Source of the DNA: Pontederia crassipes
Lineage: Eukaryota; Streptophyta; Magnoliopsida; Commelinales; Pontederiaceae
Length of the DNA stretch: 64,000 bases
Reading direction: 5' to 3'
Assembly (NCBI GenBank): GCA_030549335.1
Contig: CM060195.1
Coordinates: forward strand, 8,215,001 to 8,279,000
Position 1 is the first letter of the stretch, and the number at the start of each line of letters is the position of its first letter. Under the pieces are notes generated by a model, which worked only from the letters and a program-made list of their open reading frames with translations, ran no database searches and was not told where the DNA came from. Positions 23,413 through 36,067 of this stretch are shown in pieces. The position numbers and the translations under genes were made by a program.

Positions 23413-26400
23413 TTCTCTCACTTGGTAGATACTTCACACCAATGAGAGTCTTGCCAGCAACATTCTTCTTCAATCCGATAGCAGTAGAGCACCACTCGAA
23501 CTTTGCACATGTAACTACTTTAGTTAGAAAATCAGAACTATTTTCTGTTGTATCAACCTTTTCAAGCTGAACATCTTTCTTTTCCACATTTTCCCGAATG
23601 AAATGGTATTGGATGTCAATATGCTTTGTGCATGAGTGAAATGCAGGATTCTTGACTAACTGAATAGCATCTTGATTATCACATCTCACCTCTATGGCAT
23701 TTTGCTCAAATTCGAGCTCCAAACACAACCGATGTAGCCATATGGCCTCCTTTGCAGCATGAGTAAGAGCCATATATTCAACTTCTGTAGAAGAAAGTGC
23801 TACAACGCTTTGTCTCTTGCTCCAAATAATGTAAAAATATATCCGCTATGGACTGTCTACTATCAATGTCTCCACCCCAATCAGCATCTACATGGCCTAC
23901 AATATCAAGCCTCTTTCATTTTTCCGCACCTTCAAAGTACAAAGCAAAATCTGAAATTTCACGAAGGTACCTGAAAACTCTCTTGATAGCATTTCAATGT
24001 TCATTGCCTGAGTTAGACATATACCGACTCCAAATTCCCACTACTTGGGCTATATCTAGATGCGTGCACACCATGGCATACATCAAGCTGCCCACTGCAC
24101 TTGCATATGGCACACGGTCCATCTCTTCGGCTTCTTCATCCGTCTTCGGACATTGCTCTGTAGAAAGTTTGGTTCCTAGAGACATAGGAGTACTCACTGG
24201 CTTGCAGTCCGACATGTTAAATTTCTTCAACACTTCTTTTATGTACTTCTCTTGTCCTAGCCACAACTTTCGCTTCTGACGATCCCTTCTAATCTGCATA
24301 CCCAAAATAAAATTCGCTGGCCCTAAGTCTTTCATCTCAAACTTCTTGGCCAACAAATCCTTCACTGAATTCACCATCTTCATTCCAATCAGCAAAATGT
24401 CATCCACATACAGTGTAAAAATGACAAACTGATCTCCAACTCTCTTCACATAAACACAATGATCTGAATCTGAACGTACAAATTTGAGTTCGAGCATGTA
24501 CGTATCAAACTTTTGGTACCACATCCTTGGCGACTGCTTCAATCCATACAGAGATTTCTTTAATTTGCACACCAGCTTCTCTTTACCTTGAGCCTCAAAA
24601 TCTTCTGGTTGTCTCATATATATCTCTTCATCCAAGTCCCCATGAAGAAATGCCGTCTTCACATCCATCTGCTCTATCTCAAGATTATATGCTGCTGCCA
24701 GAAATAAACAAGTCTAATTGAAGTCATTTTCGTCACGGGAGAAAAAATCTCATCATAGTCGACTCCCTCAATTTGAGAGTACCCTTTAGCTACCAGCCTC
24801 GCCTTGTACTTCTCTACAGACTCATCCGGTTTCAGCTTTCGCTTGAACACTCATTTGCAACCAATTGTCTTTCTATCCTTAGGCAATTTACACAAGCTCC
24901 ATGTTTCATTCTTATTCAGTGACTGCATCTCATCTGCCATAACAAGCTCCCACTGATTTGCATCATCCATAGACCTTGCATCTTTTACAAAAGTAGGTTC
25001 TTCTCCGATGATGCTCAAAGCATGAAACGAACTCAGAGCACTAAGAGAGTATCTCAAATGTGCTCTTTTTCTCGTGTCGATCTCTTGAGAACTGGTATGG
25101 TAGTACCAATATCTGGGTCTTCATCTGAATCTGCATCTTCAACTTCATTAACCGAGTCCTCTTGATCTGGTTCTGTAACAGACTCAATTGAAGTATCTTG
25201 TGCATCCACCTCTGAAGTTTCAGAATCAGAATCTTCTTCAAGCACTACCACTTTCTTAGGTTCATCACCTTTTTGAACTTCAACTTGGGAATGTGATTCA
25301 CGAAAAATAACATCCCTGCTGTAAATAATAGTCCTTGACTTTGGATTCCACAGTTTATAGCCCTTGACCCCTTTCTTGTATTCGACAAATATGTTCTTCT
25401 CAGATTTACTGTCAAGCTTACCCCGCTTTTTCTTGGGTATATGAACATCCGAACACCCGAACATAAGACAAATTTGGCTTCTTCCCAAACATTGCCTCAT
25501 AAGGCTTCTGATCTTTCACTGATGAGGTTGGTGAGCGGTTCTTCAGGTAGTTTGCTGTGGCTACAGCTTCTGTCTAGAATTCTTGCCCCAATTCAGCCCA
25601 AATCAGCATACATCTGGCATTCTCTATGAGTGACCGATTTAACCTTTCAGCTACTCCATTCTGCTCAGGTGTATATGGAGTTGTCTTCTGCCTTGCAATA
25701 CCATTGTCCACGCAGAACTGCTCAAACTTATCTGAACAAAATTCACCTCCATTATCTGTACGAAGGACCTTGATCTTGCAGCTCAATTGGTTTTCCACCA
25801 AAACTTTAAATTCTCGAAACTTATCGAATACATCTGATTTATTCTTGATAAAATAAATCCAACTGTATCTCAAAAAATCATCTATAAAAGAAACATAGTA
25901 CATGGACCCTCCAATAGATGGAGTCGAAGTTGGTCTAAAGACATCACTATGGATCAGTTCGAGATTTTTCGTTGCTCTTGAACCTGTGTGTTGAAAACTG
26001 ACTCGGTTCTATTTTTCATGGAGGCAATGTTCACAGAACCCGAAGCCCACAGAACAATCCGGAACTCCTTCTACCATCTGACTTGATGCTATGGTAGAAA
26101 GTCCTTTCTCACTGATATGGTCTAATCTTTTATGCCACAGCATAGATGTGTTATCTTCATCTTCTTTGGCCTCTTCAAAAATAAATCCGCAGCCCACAGA
26201 TATAGTCTCTCCGAGCAACTTGTACAATGTGTCATAGCGAACCCCTCGCGCAATCATAATAGACACTCTGACCATCTTGCACGAATCCTTATCGCAACTG
26301 AATATAACACCCGAATCTGTCATTGTACCAACAGATAATAAACTCCTGCTCATAAGTGGTATATGCATCATATTTGGTAGAGTCTTCACTATGCTATCAT

Positions 26401-26649
26401 TCATCCTCAGCTTCACCCTGCCACGTCCAATAATCTGAACCGCAGTGTCATCTCCGAGCATGACATCCCCACCATTATACTCCTCATATTCACAAAACTA
26501 GTGTCTATGAGGTGTCATGTGGTATGAAGCACCAGTATCGATGAGCCAGACATCCTTATCTGACTGTACCATACATGCAGAAGCCACATACATATCTCCT
26601 GCCTCAGCCTTCTTTTTGTCTGAGGTTGACTCAGCTTCTTTCTTGTGAA
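23413..26649 (-). pseudogene. Copia pol: protease, integrase, reverse transcriptase, RNase H (inactivated)
   Basis: Read in order: protease WLIDTGASYHM near 26550-26520; GAG-pre-integrase and HHCC finger (LWHKRLDH .. CEHC) in 26461-26009; integrase core with IHSDVF, RTDNGGEF and EQNGVAERLN in 25960-25574, fitting the D,D,E triad; the variable acidic linker in 25500-25054; reverse transcriptase MDVKTAFLHGDLDEEIYMRQ to YVDDILLIG in 24668-23994; RNase H with RCDNQDAIQLV and KHIDIQYHFIRE in 23773-23400. Stops or frameshifts separate these blocks (for example after PHRH, after CLHEK, and after NSGNEH). Catalytic residues are largely retained, but continuity is lost. Confidence 0.9.
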
Positions 26650-27448
26650 CCGGCTTGTTTTTGCAATCTCGCTTCAGATGGCCCCACTCTTGACATCTTC
26701 AGCATTGCACCTTCTTATCTTTACTCTTCGAACGCCCACGAGATTTGGATCTCTCTCTCTGATTTTGATTCATTTCTGGTTGCCTTCCTCTGGCCGCCAG
26801 CGCCTCTTTACCAGAACTTGCCGATCCCTTTCTCCGTATTTCCTCTGATAACAAGGCAGCACATACACTTTCATACGAAAGTTCTTTATCCCCGCCACCA
26901 ATCACGACAATCAGATTGTCCCATGAATCCGGCAGCGAACAGAGCAATGTTATTGCCTTATCATCATCTTGAAACTTAACACCGATTGATACAAGTTGAC
27001 TGATCACCGTGTTAAAGTTATAAAGATGAATAGAAAATGAGTCACCCTCCTGCATCCGAAGATTGTACAATTTCTTTCTCAGAAATAACTTGTTAACCAA
27101 TGACTTACTTTGATATAGGGATTCCAACTTCCTCCACAGATCTCTAGCTGTAGGTTCGCTCATCACATTCGTAAGAATTGAATCCGCGAGACAAAGCCGA
27201 ATCAAACCCTTCGCCTTTCTATCAATCCGATCTCACTCTTCGATCGCCTTTAGATCTGCCTGACTGGAGGAAGCCGTATCTGAAGCCTTGGCCGCATCTG
27301 CAGCCGTCGCCGCTTCTTTGTCTGGCCTCTCCTTCTTGATTGCCGTCCAAAGATCTCGATCACAGAGGAGATCCTTCGTCTTCATCTTCCAGAGATCAAA
27401 TCGTGTTCCATCAAATTTTTCTATCTCGATTCACGACCCTCCTGACAT
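26650..27448 (-). pseudogene. Copia gag (UBN2-type capsid, CCHC zinc knuckle), with in-frame stops
   Basis: The frame is readable from a Met near 27448. A TGA follows a few codons later, then KFDGTRFDLWKMKTKDLL and DLWTAI. Another TGA near 27236 replaces the expected Trp before DRIDRKAKGLIRLCLADS. The open part (27205-26699) has the gag core words ARDLWRKLESLYQ, KLYNLRMQEGDSFSIHL and CSLPDSWDNLI, then a basic RSKSRGRSKSKDKK tail. The zinc knuckle follows as C(stop)RCQEWGHLKRDC, with a third TGA in place of an aromatic residue. Together these inactivate Gag. Confidence 0.85.
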
Positions 27449-27483
27449 CTCGAATAAACCCTAATTCCTCGAACAACCTGTGT

Positions 27484-27493
27484 TCTGATACCA
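27484..27493 (-). other. Primer-binding site (initiator tRNA-Met)
   Basis: On the minus strand this reads TGGTATCAGA, the classic start of the Met-i tRNA complement used by plant copia elements. It is separated from the 5' LTR by two bases. Confidence 0.85.
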
Positions 27494-27495
27494 AT

Positions 27496-27955
27496 TGATG
27501 GAAAAATTCGAGAACAAGGAGAGAAGATCGCAGAGAGATTGCAGAAAAATAGAGGAGACACGAATTTACCCAGGTTCACCCTTGAGATGAGGGCTACGTC
27601 CTGCAAAGAGGTTCCACTATATCGTTTAGATTTACAGTCGCAATCCAGATTACACCGGAAATTAGGCTATAAATAGTCTCTCCAAATCAGGTTTTAAACA
27701 CAAACAAACAGAGAAAAATCTAATCCGAACCACACGGACCGGCTAAACAAAAGCTCAAAACCCGTCTAGGTTTCGAGGGCGCTGCCCCCGAACCCCCGCC
27801 CGCTCACCGACGAGCGGAACCGCCCCCCGAACCCCCCCTTTCATTCGTACGCCAGCAGCACTGCTAATTGGGTAATACTCAGATTCCCCTAAGCTCATGT
27901 GAGCGAACCCAGTATGAGAAAATAAAGGATCCTGAAGTATTCACTAACTCTAACA
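27496..27955 (-). repeat. 5' LTR of the copia element
   Basis: 460 bp. In the element's direction it starts TGTTAGAG and ends CATCA. It contains a GC-rich segment with 'gggcgctgcccccgaaccccc' repeated in variant form and, read in the element's direction, the word tatttatagcc near 27663-27674. The primer-binding site is adjacent at 27484-27493. Confidence 0.9.
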
Positions 27956-27960
27956 ACATG

Positions 27961-29536
27961 AGTGTGTCTTGCGGTGGACTAAAGAGGCAGGGAAAAAAAA
28001 CAGGTTCTTGAGTTCGTATGAAATTATTAATTGAAACCATTGGAAATGAAATTATTGAAACGAGTAAAAAAATCAGTACAAACGTTTTTCTTTATAGAAA
28101 AGTAAGGTAGGGACCTTATAAAACTACTATTCCAAGTCGCTAAGTCTTCTCTTTTAGATGTATTAACGTGATGGCGAGAGCTAAACTACTTTGCAAATAT
28201 CTTCAAACCACATCTCGCTTCATACATAAATGTACTTTGCTTTCCTCACAGGGAAATAGAGAGAACGAAACACACACACACAGCTTTTTCTCAGGTTGCC
28301 CCACCACCACCACCCACCAACAGACTCACTTTTTTCAGATCTTAAATTTTATTCAATTCTTTAGCATCCCCATCTTGTGACTCTGCATAATCGGTCCACA
28401 CAAGGCTACATCACGCCTATCACCCTCCTATACAAGACAAGGGTGATAAGAGAAATCTTTTGTTAAATTAGATGAGCTACTTCTAACTGTCGAATTTAAT
28501 TCAGAGAAAAACAAATAACTGTTCTTAATAAAAGATATGTGAAGTTTAAACTTAGAATCTTGAGCGGCCAACTATAATCAAAAGATGTCATTAGGAATAA
28601 ATCCATTATTATATATTTATATTATAACATAAGCAATGTCACTTGCAAAGTTTCTATATTATATTGCAAAGTCGTTTGTTGAGCTAGATCTTGTGAAATT
28701 TTCTCTTGATACTCCACACCACTGGTCAATCATGGAGAGCTACGTCTTTTCATTGCTATGTGAAGTTCCAATGGTCATGGAAGGGTTGGAAGACCAACAC
28801 CACGAGAAGAGTGCAGATAGCAATGGCAACTTGGCACATCAAAGTCGGACAAGGCTAAACGGGAGGATGACCCATGCACCTGCAAAAGGTCGGCTGCTAC
28901 GCTCTCTTCATGATGGGAGACGTCTTTAGCTTTTTGCTGCAGACCTTTGCCCCTCCACTTATGTCAGCAATAAAGAGATCCACAGGTAGGACCAGAGAGC
29001 AGAATGGTTGGACTCTCTGAACCATTGTAAGATGATGGAGGCAAGACGATTTTCCAAATTAAGATGGCACCTCTTGACATCGGCATCCTAACGTATCCCC
29101 ACACCCACATTATATGGAACAACACACATGATATAGCCAGCACCCAAAATACTTTTTTTTCCCATTCGATTCTCCATTACATTTACATCATGTTAGAATG
29201 TTTCAGTCTTGCAAGGAAGGCTCACAAAAGAGCAGAACAGTAATGTACTTGGCTTGCAGTGGATTATGATCCACCACCACCCAATGGGTGAGTCCCGCAA
29301 CTTGGAATTTTAACCTCTAAGCAATCCATCTAAGATTTCCTGCACATGACTACAAAACAAAAACACAGGCTTCAGATTTGCTCATGTAGATTGAACCAGC
29401 AACCAAAGATGTGGAAAGAGACTGCTTATGGATGTCTCCTTTTTGCTTTCAGAATCCATGAATCTATGGAAACAATGGCCTGAACCTGCGCGATCTATTT
29501 GAGGACCCCACAACTTGTAGGCTTTCACCGGATCTC
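27961..29536. other. Intergenic, downstream of the XBAT31-like gene
   Basis: No gene recognised. The frame at 28636-28929 has no family match. There is a short CA/CCA-rich stretch at 28260-28330. The last ~150 bases before 29537 are likely 3' UTR of the minus-strand gene. Confidence 0.4.
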
Positions 29537-32460
29537 CTAAACCTTGGCGGCAATCTCATCCCTGTCAACCACACATCCAGAGCCATGAGCCATCTTCCCA
29601 GAAGATCCCATGGCAGAAGAAAGACCCTTGAAGCTGCTGCTACCCTCACAGAAGTTCCTGGACCTCCTTGACTTCCTCAGCTTTGAGGCTGAGCTCTTGT
29701 CTCCCTCATCCTTGGCCTTTGTCTTTACAGCCACAAGACGCACTATGCTGCTGCGGCAGAAGGGGCAGGTAGGCGAAGATAAGCACAAGGTCGTAGGATT
29801 GGGTTTGTTGTGGCAACACAAGGCCAGCATGCAGTGAGCACACATCTGATGCCCGCAGTCTTGGACCTTAATGGTGCAGACTTGGTCGAAGCAGATACAA
29901 CATAGTTCTGTATCACTCTCCTACAACACAAACTTACTGTAAGAATCAGAAAATTAACATGTTCAAACTCAGTGCAACAGAGTGATATGCTTTGTGTGGG
30001 AAGAAAAAACAACAATAACAAAGCCTTATCCCACTAGGTGAGGTCGGCTTGTGGGAAGAAAAAAGAAAAAAAGAAAAACATTGAAAAATATTTCATTAGT
30101 TGGAAGTCCTAGAACATTCAACTTTAGCATCAAGAACAAAGCCCTAAGAGCATTTGCCTCACGAAACTTAGCAGACTACTGGGATTCTTGTAGACATGCA
30201 GGACAGAACTTTTTCTGTCGACTGGTCGTCTGCTACACACATGAGTAATAGCTCGAAATCTCAGTCTCCACTTTTTAAAGGTGCTAACAATTTGTGCAGC
30301 TCATGTTATCATCAAACACCTATAAACAATCAGCAATTCTAGCTGTGCTTTAAACTGTAACTAAATCAGGCTACATAGGAACTTAAGTTTACAAGAAATC
30401 ATGTTTTTTTCTACATGGGGATGGGGAATGCTAATCCAATTAGATAGAGATTGTAATAAGAGTAAACAAAAACAACAAGGCTAGAAAATGTGATTCTAAG
30501 ATTGACTTAAAAGACAAGTTGCAACTCTTGACCATCAGCATGGTGATCCACTAGTCTAATGAGAGTAAACTGCACTAGTCTACTTGTAATTTACCATCAG
30601 CATGGTGATGCACAATTTCCATATTGTGAAGATAACATAAAGACCTCTTGCTGACAAGGAAAATTGCAGTTACCTCAAGAGTATCATCAGCAACTGCATC
30701 GTCTGAATGTGCAGGAGATGGCAAGGAAAATTCTGTTCCCTTCAAGATTTTCTTCTCCCTTTGTCTGTTAGCCTCCATGAGGGCTGCCTCTAACAGAACT
30801 TTGGTTTCTGGATCGAGTTCACTTATGAACTTTAATGGAGAAGGCCAAACAAGGGGCTCTGCTGCAGATGGATTTAGCAGAGCTGCACATGCACCATGGT
30901 GTCGCTTCAGTGCAACCACATAAGGTATTCTCCTGCAGAACCAATCAGCATAACCTTGTTCAGAACACTCAATGTATCTTTTGATAAGAAGCCTTGCCAT
31001 CTTTACCAAATAGTAAATTGCAGAACTCAAATTTGAGGTCACAAAGGATACACACCTCATGATAAAAACTCAAGGAATTAGGAAATTTGATGCTACAAAT
31101 TGATTAAGCTTATCCCCATTATTTGACCAAAATGGAAAAAAAATGCCACATCGTATTCAAGAACTTCAACATCAACAGCTAATAAAAGACTAAGCCCATA
31201 GAGATTCAGTACCCAGAATTCAGATGAATTTTTATTTGTCTTAAGATTCCTGGTTTGACTCATACACGAAGCCAGCAAAACAAGGAATTGTCAACTAGTA
31301 ATCCGTACCCAGATGAATCCATTTGAAGTCGATCAGCACCCCATGCAAGCAATTCCTTCACACACTCAAGACTTCCCCCACGAGCTGCCAAGTGCAGGGG
31401 AGTACTTCCAGGGAATCTGCAATATGGAATAAAAGTAATTTCAGAGAACTTTTGACTTGGATGAAGAAAGAAAATTACAGGATAGACACATATCTTACCC
31501 GTATCCACCTGTGGAAGCACAGACAAGAGCTCCATTGTCCAAGAGAACGTGGACGCACTCAGACCGCCTTTGTCTTGCAGCAAGGTGCAGAGGCGTCGTT
31601 CCGTAGCCATCTCTCACGTTCACAAACCGAGCAAATCCCCTGTTGAATGCAAACACCAAAATATCGGAGACTGCTATTAGATTCTAACTTCTTTGATTTG
31701 ATCATTTCACTTAGCAATGCGCGTACGGAGAGAAGGGCCTACCAGGAATCTGCGACAGGAGTGGATTGGGCCGCCGAAAGAATTGCTTGCAAGCAATCCG
31801 AGTGGCCGTAATACGCAGCATGATGCAAACAAGTTCTCCCGTTCAATGAGTCAAACATCAAGATCTAACAAAAGAGCTGACCGAAGATCAATTTCCAACT
31901 CGCAGTAGAAACAAGTAATTTTCGGCAAGAAAAAGTTGGCATGTTGCGTACATTTGCTCCAGCTTCAAGTAGTCTCTGCACGCAGGCGATCTTCCCATGC
32001 ATCGCAGCCAGCATTAGAGGAGTCTTCGGTAACCAAATCTCACAAAGGTGAGTCCTTTACATGCCAAACATTGCAGAAAACACAAGAAAGATCAAAAGAG
32101 TCTTGGCGCGTTCTCCTCACCTGCTTGTTCCGATTCACTAGATCAGGATTCACGGATCGTTCCAACAGTATCGACAGCACCTGCGAGCGATCGAGGAAAG
32201 CCCATTGAGAAAGAGGGAAGGGAAGAGAGGAGAGCTCATTCACTCTGCCAGGAGGGGAAGAGAAACAGCTTTCGCACCTCGAGGCGCCCATTGGCGGCAG
32301 AGATGTGGAGAGCGGTCAGTTGGTCGTAGATGGTAGCGCGCCGGAGCAACGACGGGTCGTCGCGGACGGCTGACTCCACGGCGGCCTTGTCGCCAGCTTG
32401 GACTGCCGTGAAGAAGTGATGCTCGTAGCTCGACCCCGCGCAGCTCAGCCCCTGTCCCAT
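29537..32460 (-). CDS. XBAT31: Ankyrin-repeat RING E3 ubiquitin ligase, XBAT31-like
   Basis: An E3 ligase that presents a target through ankyrin repeats and recruits an E2 by its RING finger. Eight exons assemble cleanly: 32278-32460, 32121-32180, 31952-32023, 31743-31864, 31499-31639, 31309-31416, 30674-30932 and 29537-29920. All have GT/AG borders and matching phases; total 1,329 nt, 442 residues, close to the ~456 of Arabidopsis XBAT31. The start MGQGLSC resembles the family's N-terminus. Ankyrin repeats span about residues 45-230 (TPLMLAAMHGKIACVQRLLEAGAN, TCLHHAAYYGH, TTPLHLAARQRRSECV, STPLHLAARGGSLECV). Then come the conserved PSAAEPLVWPSPLKFISEL and a helical EANRQREKKILKG. The RING is at about residues 322-373: CCICFDQV .. 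DCGHQMCAHC .. CPFCRS. The Ser/Arg-rich tail keeps RRSRNFCEGSSSFKGLSS. Intron 7 holds a small RTE LINE tail. No damage is seen. Confidence 0.95.
30004..30052 (-). mobile_element. 5'-truncated RTE-type LINE tail in an intron
   Basis: In reverse complement this reads as the 3' end of a plant RTE LINE: a 'gccgacctcacctagtggg' word, ataaggctttg, then a (TTG)-like tail. Only about 50 bp remain. It lies between the last two exons of the XBAT31-like gene and does not touch splice sites. Confidence 0.6.
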
Positions 32461-33084
32461 ATCTCCTATCCGTCAGCCAGCCTCCGCTTCAACGAAATCC
32501 GTCAACGGCAAAGTCCTCCAGGCTCCGGCCGACGCCGGCGGAAGAGAGGAGGAAGCGGAAGAGAAAGGAGAGAGCTTTCTCTCTCCCACTTCTCTCCTCT
32601 CAGTGGAGATGGTTCCGCTAATAAAAATAAAATGTCTTTTTTCAAGCATTTAAGTACTGGTATTTTAAAGGTGGTCCGATCACCGACGGTGAGGGTACCC
32701 CCACCAAACTAGCAAATTTCTGTAACCTTTGTGTGTACGTTCAAAGTAGAAACAGAGCAAGAAATCAAGAATTATTACTCTTATTTTATTTTATCTAATC
32801 ACATACTGGACTTATCAAGTTGCATTCGAGTAAACTTTTATATTCTAAGAGATTCTCATGGCTCTCGTGAGTTGAATTCACAAGGTTTCGCTGGGCGGAT
32901 CAGAAGCAAAGCAGAGCGTAAACTGTCACTGCTTTGCTCCCTCCCTCCGAGATCAGCATGTTACAGCAGCGACCCAGGAAGTAAAAAGGGCCTCTCTGAC
33001 TCTTTGGCTGTGGCAGAGTAGTCCTTGTTGACATGGGAAGCGGAGCTAAAAAAAGGTTGTGTTAGACATCATCCCATCCCACAG

Positions 33085-33107
33085 CTCTCTCTCTCTCTCT
33101 CTCTCTC
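33085..33107. repeat. (CT)n microsatellite
   Basis: An uninterrupted CT dinucleotide run of about 23 bases, some 600 bp upstream of the XBAT31-like start codon. Confidence 0.9.
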
Positions 33108-36034
33108 AGGGTCACACACGCTCTAACTTGCAGATTAATATGCGGTGACTGCAGACTCTGCGCACGGGCTGTTGTGTTCCAACTCTTTTTGCAAAACTTG
33201 ATAAAGAAATAGGAAAACTTCCAAGTGCTTTTAAGCTCTTGAGGTGCCATGTCGCTGCATGTTCTGCGTCGGTGCGGAATCGGCGTTGCTCAGCTTGCAG
33301 AGGAAGCCGGAATGAACTAGGAAACAGACAGCAGACGGTCAGCCGTTTGGCGCGTATGTATATTTTATTCGGTTGAATGGTGATAGTAATGCTTTTTTTC
33401 TTCCTTTTGTTATGTGCGTGTTAAACGTATTATTTTTTTTAATTATTTTTCTTTATTAATAATTTAAAGAAGTATTGATGATAACAAAAAAAATAAATCA
33501 AATAATCAGATAATTATATTTATTATTCTTATTTTTTTACAAACTTCTAAACATTAGTCTTCATTATTTATATAATTATTTTTTTATGATGTAAATCTAT
33601 TTTTATTATTATCAATTGTCCTTTAGAGAGTGTTTGACATTAGATCCGCCAAATACTATTAAAAAAAATCAAAACTTGAGTTTTAATCAAAGGATCGTAC
33701 GATCATAACTCAAGAACTTTACTAGAGCAAGAACTACCCTGTTACTTTTTTTATTTTAACATTTACATATCTAAAAGTACGACCAACTTTTAGACATATA
33801 TAATTATTTATTAATATATATACTATATAAATAATTAATTTAATAAATATTATATATAATTACTTATTTATTAAAACTTATCATAAAAAATATAATAATA
33901 AATAAGTATTTATTATATATAATTTAATTAGTATTATGTTAGAGTAAAATCAAAATTTTCATTTATTAATAAAATGTCATAAAAATCATAAAATAAATTA
34001 TTTTTATATAATAATAAATCAGTATTATTGTAATTCACTTAGTATTATATTACAGCAAATTAAAAGTTCCATTATTAATTAAATAAAATTAGTTTAAACT
34101 TTATAATTATTATACTATTGTATTACTGTGGAATTTTAGTAATTAAAATTTTAATTATTTTTAGGAAAATTACACATAATATAATTTATTTATGTTAGGA
34201 TCATATTAAGATATTATTTACGTTATATAATATTAATTACATATAAAAAATTATGAACCAAAATTAATAGTAATATATTGTGGCACAACTTATTTATCGT
34301 CGAGCATTTAATTTTCAATGAATTGTAATGGCAGAAAAAAAAAATGAGTATATTATACGCAGAAAAGGATCATTGCTGGGTGTTGAATGAAAAAAATTAT
34401 TAAAAATATAAAATTCATTAATATTGTTCTTCTTAATTATTTAAATTTTTAGAAAAATTGATTAGCACGAATTTAATATGATATCAGAATCACAGGTCAT
34501 AAGTTCAAACGTCGCTAAGCTCTTATTTAAAAAAAAATATTTCCTTCTAGGCATACTCATCTCTAGTATTAATAAAGCTACTCTAGAGGACTGATTAAAT
34601 GCATATTGGTATCATGTTAAATTGATGTATCAACCCAATAAGCACAATTTTGTTAAGAGTCCATATAAATAAAATTAATTAAATCGATATAAACTTTTAG
34701 ACGTGACATAAATATTAATTAAAAAAACTTGTAAAATCTTATAAACTCTTATAGAGTCTATATGATGTCATACGAGTCTATACAATTACACATAATTATT
34801 TATTTTGTATAATAAATTATTTGTAAATCTTAAATATTTTATTTGATTAATGTGATTAATATGTTTGTGATTGAAAGTAAAACTAATATCGTGATTACAA
34901 TTTTTAGTGTGATCATTTTAATTATTTTTTATAAGTTTTCTATCTTAATAAATATAATTATTTCTAGTTAGTTAATATTTCTTAATTGTATATTATAGTG
35001 CTTATTTTGATTAATTTTATTCTTTTTATATTAGTAAAATATATTAGTTGTTTATGATTTATGGATCATACATATGTGCTTGTAAGCAATTACTTATATG
35101 ATTAAACTTATTCGTCACATGAATTTTTTTTCGAATTACGATTCGATTCTATGATACGAATTTATTGAACAAAAAATGAATTTATTTAAGCTCACAAGCT
35201 TGACAAACATTGGATGAGCATGTAGTTCAAGATAAGTTTGATCACACGTATCAAGTTTGTTATTTACCAAATATAACTGTCTTGTTCACCTCAATATTTT
35301 TTCAAAAAAAATCAGCATTAAAACCATTTTCTTACCATAACCGATGATATTAGTTTTGCCTTCAACAAAACTACTGACAATTAAAAAAGAATAGTAATAT
35401 GTTAACATTTTCAAATTGCATAAAAATAAAAATTTGTAGTAAATTTGTTGATTTTGAAGTGAATATATGCAATTTAATACTTCAGCCCCATCAATTTAAT
35501 TGTTCAATTTACTAGGAGACTAATCAAGAATGCACATTTATATTGTGTTGTGTATGCCATGTGCACCGGCAACATATTTACTCGTACAACAGAACAAGTA
35601 CAAAATATGGAGTCACATAAAGCCATAGGCACGACACACGGTTTCTCTGACAAATAGGAAACCATCACTTGTTTGTTGACTTGGATAGTATTGTTTTAGG
35701 TGACTGGTCATGTCTTGTATCAACCCATCATGTAGTAGAATATATAAATATCAAAGTGCAACGAATGTGCACAAAGATAGGATTCAAATACAATCTATTG
35801 TTATCAATCGCCAAAAAAAAAAACACTCTGTTGTTATAATGTATAAGATACATTTTATTTGGTTCAAAATTTATTAAAGGAAAGAGGAGGTATAAAGTAG
35901 AAAGAGAAGGAACACGAAAAAAAATGTAGGAAGATGAACATGAATAACTACTCTTCTTTGTTGATATCATTAAATGGGAAGAAATGGAATGAATGCTAAA
36001 CGATAATTTAATTTAGATGATTTTATTTTTATTA

Positions 36035-36035
36035 C

Positions 36036-36066
<31 letters not shown>

Positions 36067-36067
36067 T
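36035..36067. repeat. (TTA)n microsatellite
   Basis: About ten TTA/ATT trinucleotide repeats with one early interruption, in AT-rich intergenic DNA. Confidence 0.9.

Larger units (their letters stand above)
22996..27955 (-). mobile_element. Ty1/copia retrotransposon (Tork/Tnt1-like), full structure, inactivated
   Basis: A 4.96 kb element lies on the minus strand. LTRs are at 27496-27955 (5') and 22996-23412 (3'), each TG..CA in the element's direction (TGTTAGAG..CATCA). A perfect five-base duplication, acatg, flanks it at 22991-22995 and 27956-27960. A primer-binding site matching initiator tRNA-Met (TGGTATCAGA) lies at 27484-27493, two bases from the 5' LTR. Gag, protease, integrase, reverse transcriptase and RNase H follow in copia order. 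Several in-frame stops mean it cannot encode a working polyprotein, although long frames survive, so insertion is fairly recent. Confidence 0.93.

Noticed and set aside
28636..28929. 97-residue frame downstream of the XBAT31-like gene
   Set aside because: No domain, no splice partners and no family resemblance found.
34460..34510. tRNA or SINE-like phrase (gatatcagaatcacaggtcataagttc)
   Set aside because: No cloverleaf could be formed and no SINE body or tail was seen; probably a decayed primer-site or repeat fragment.
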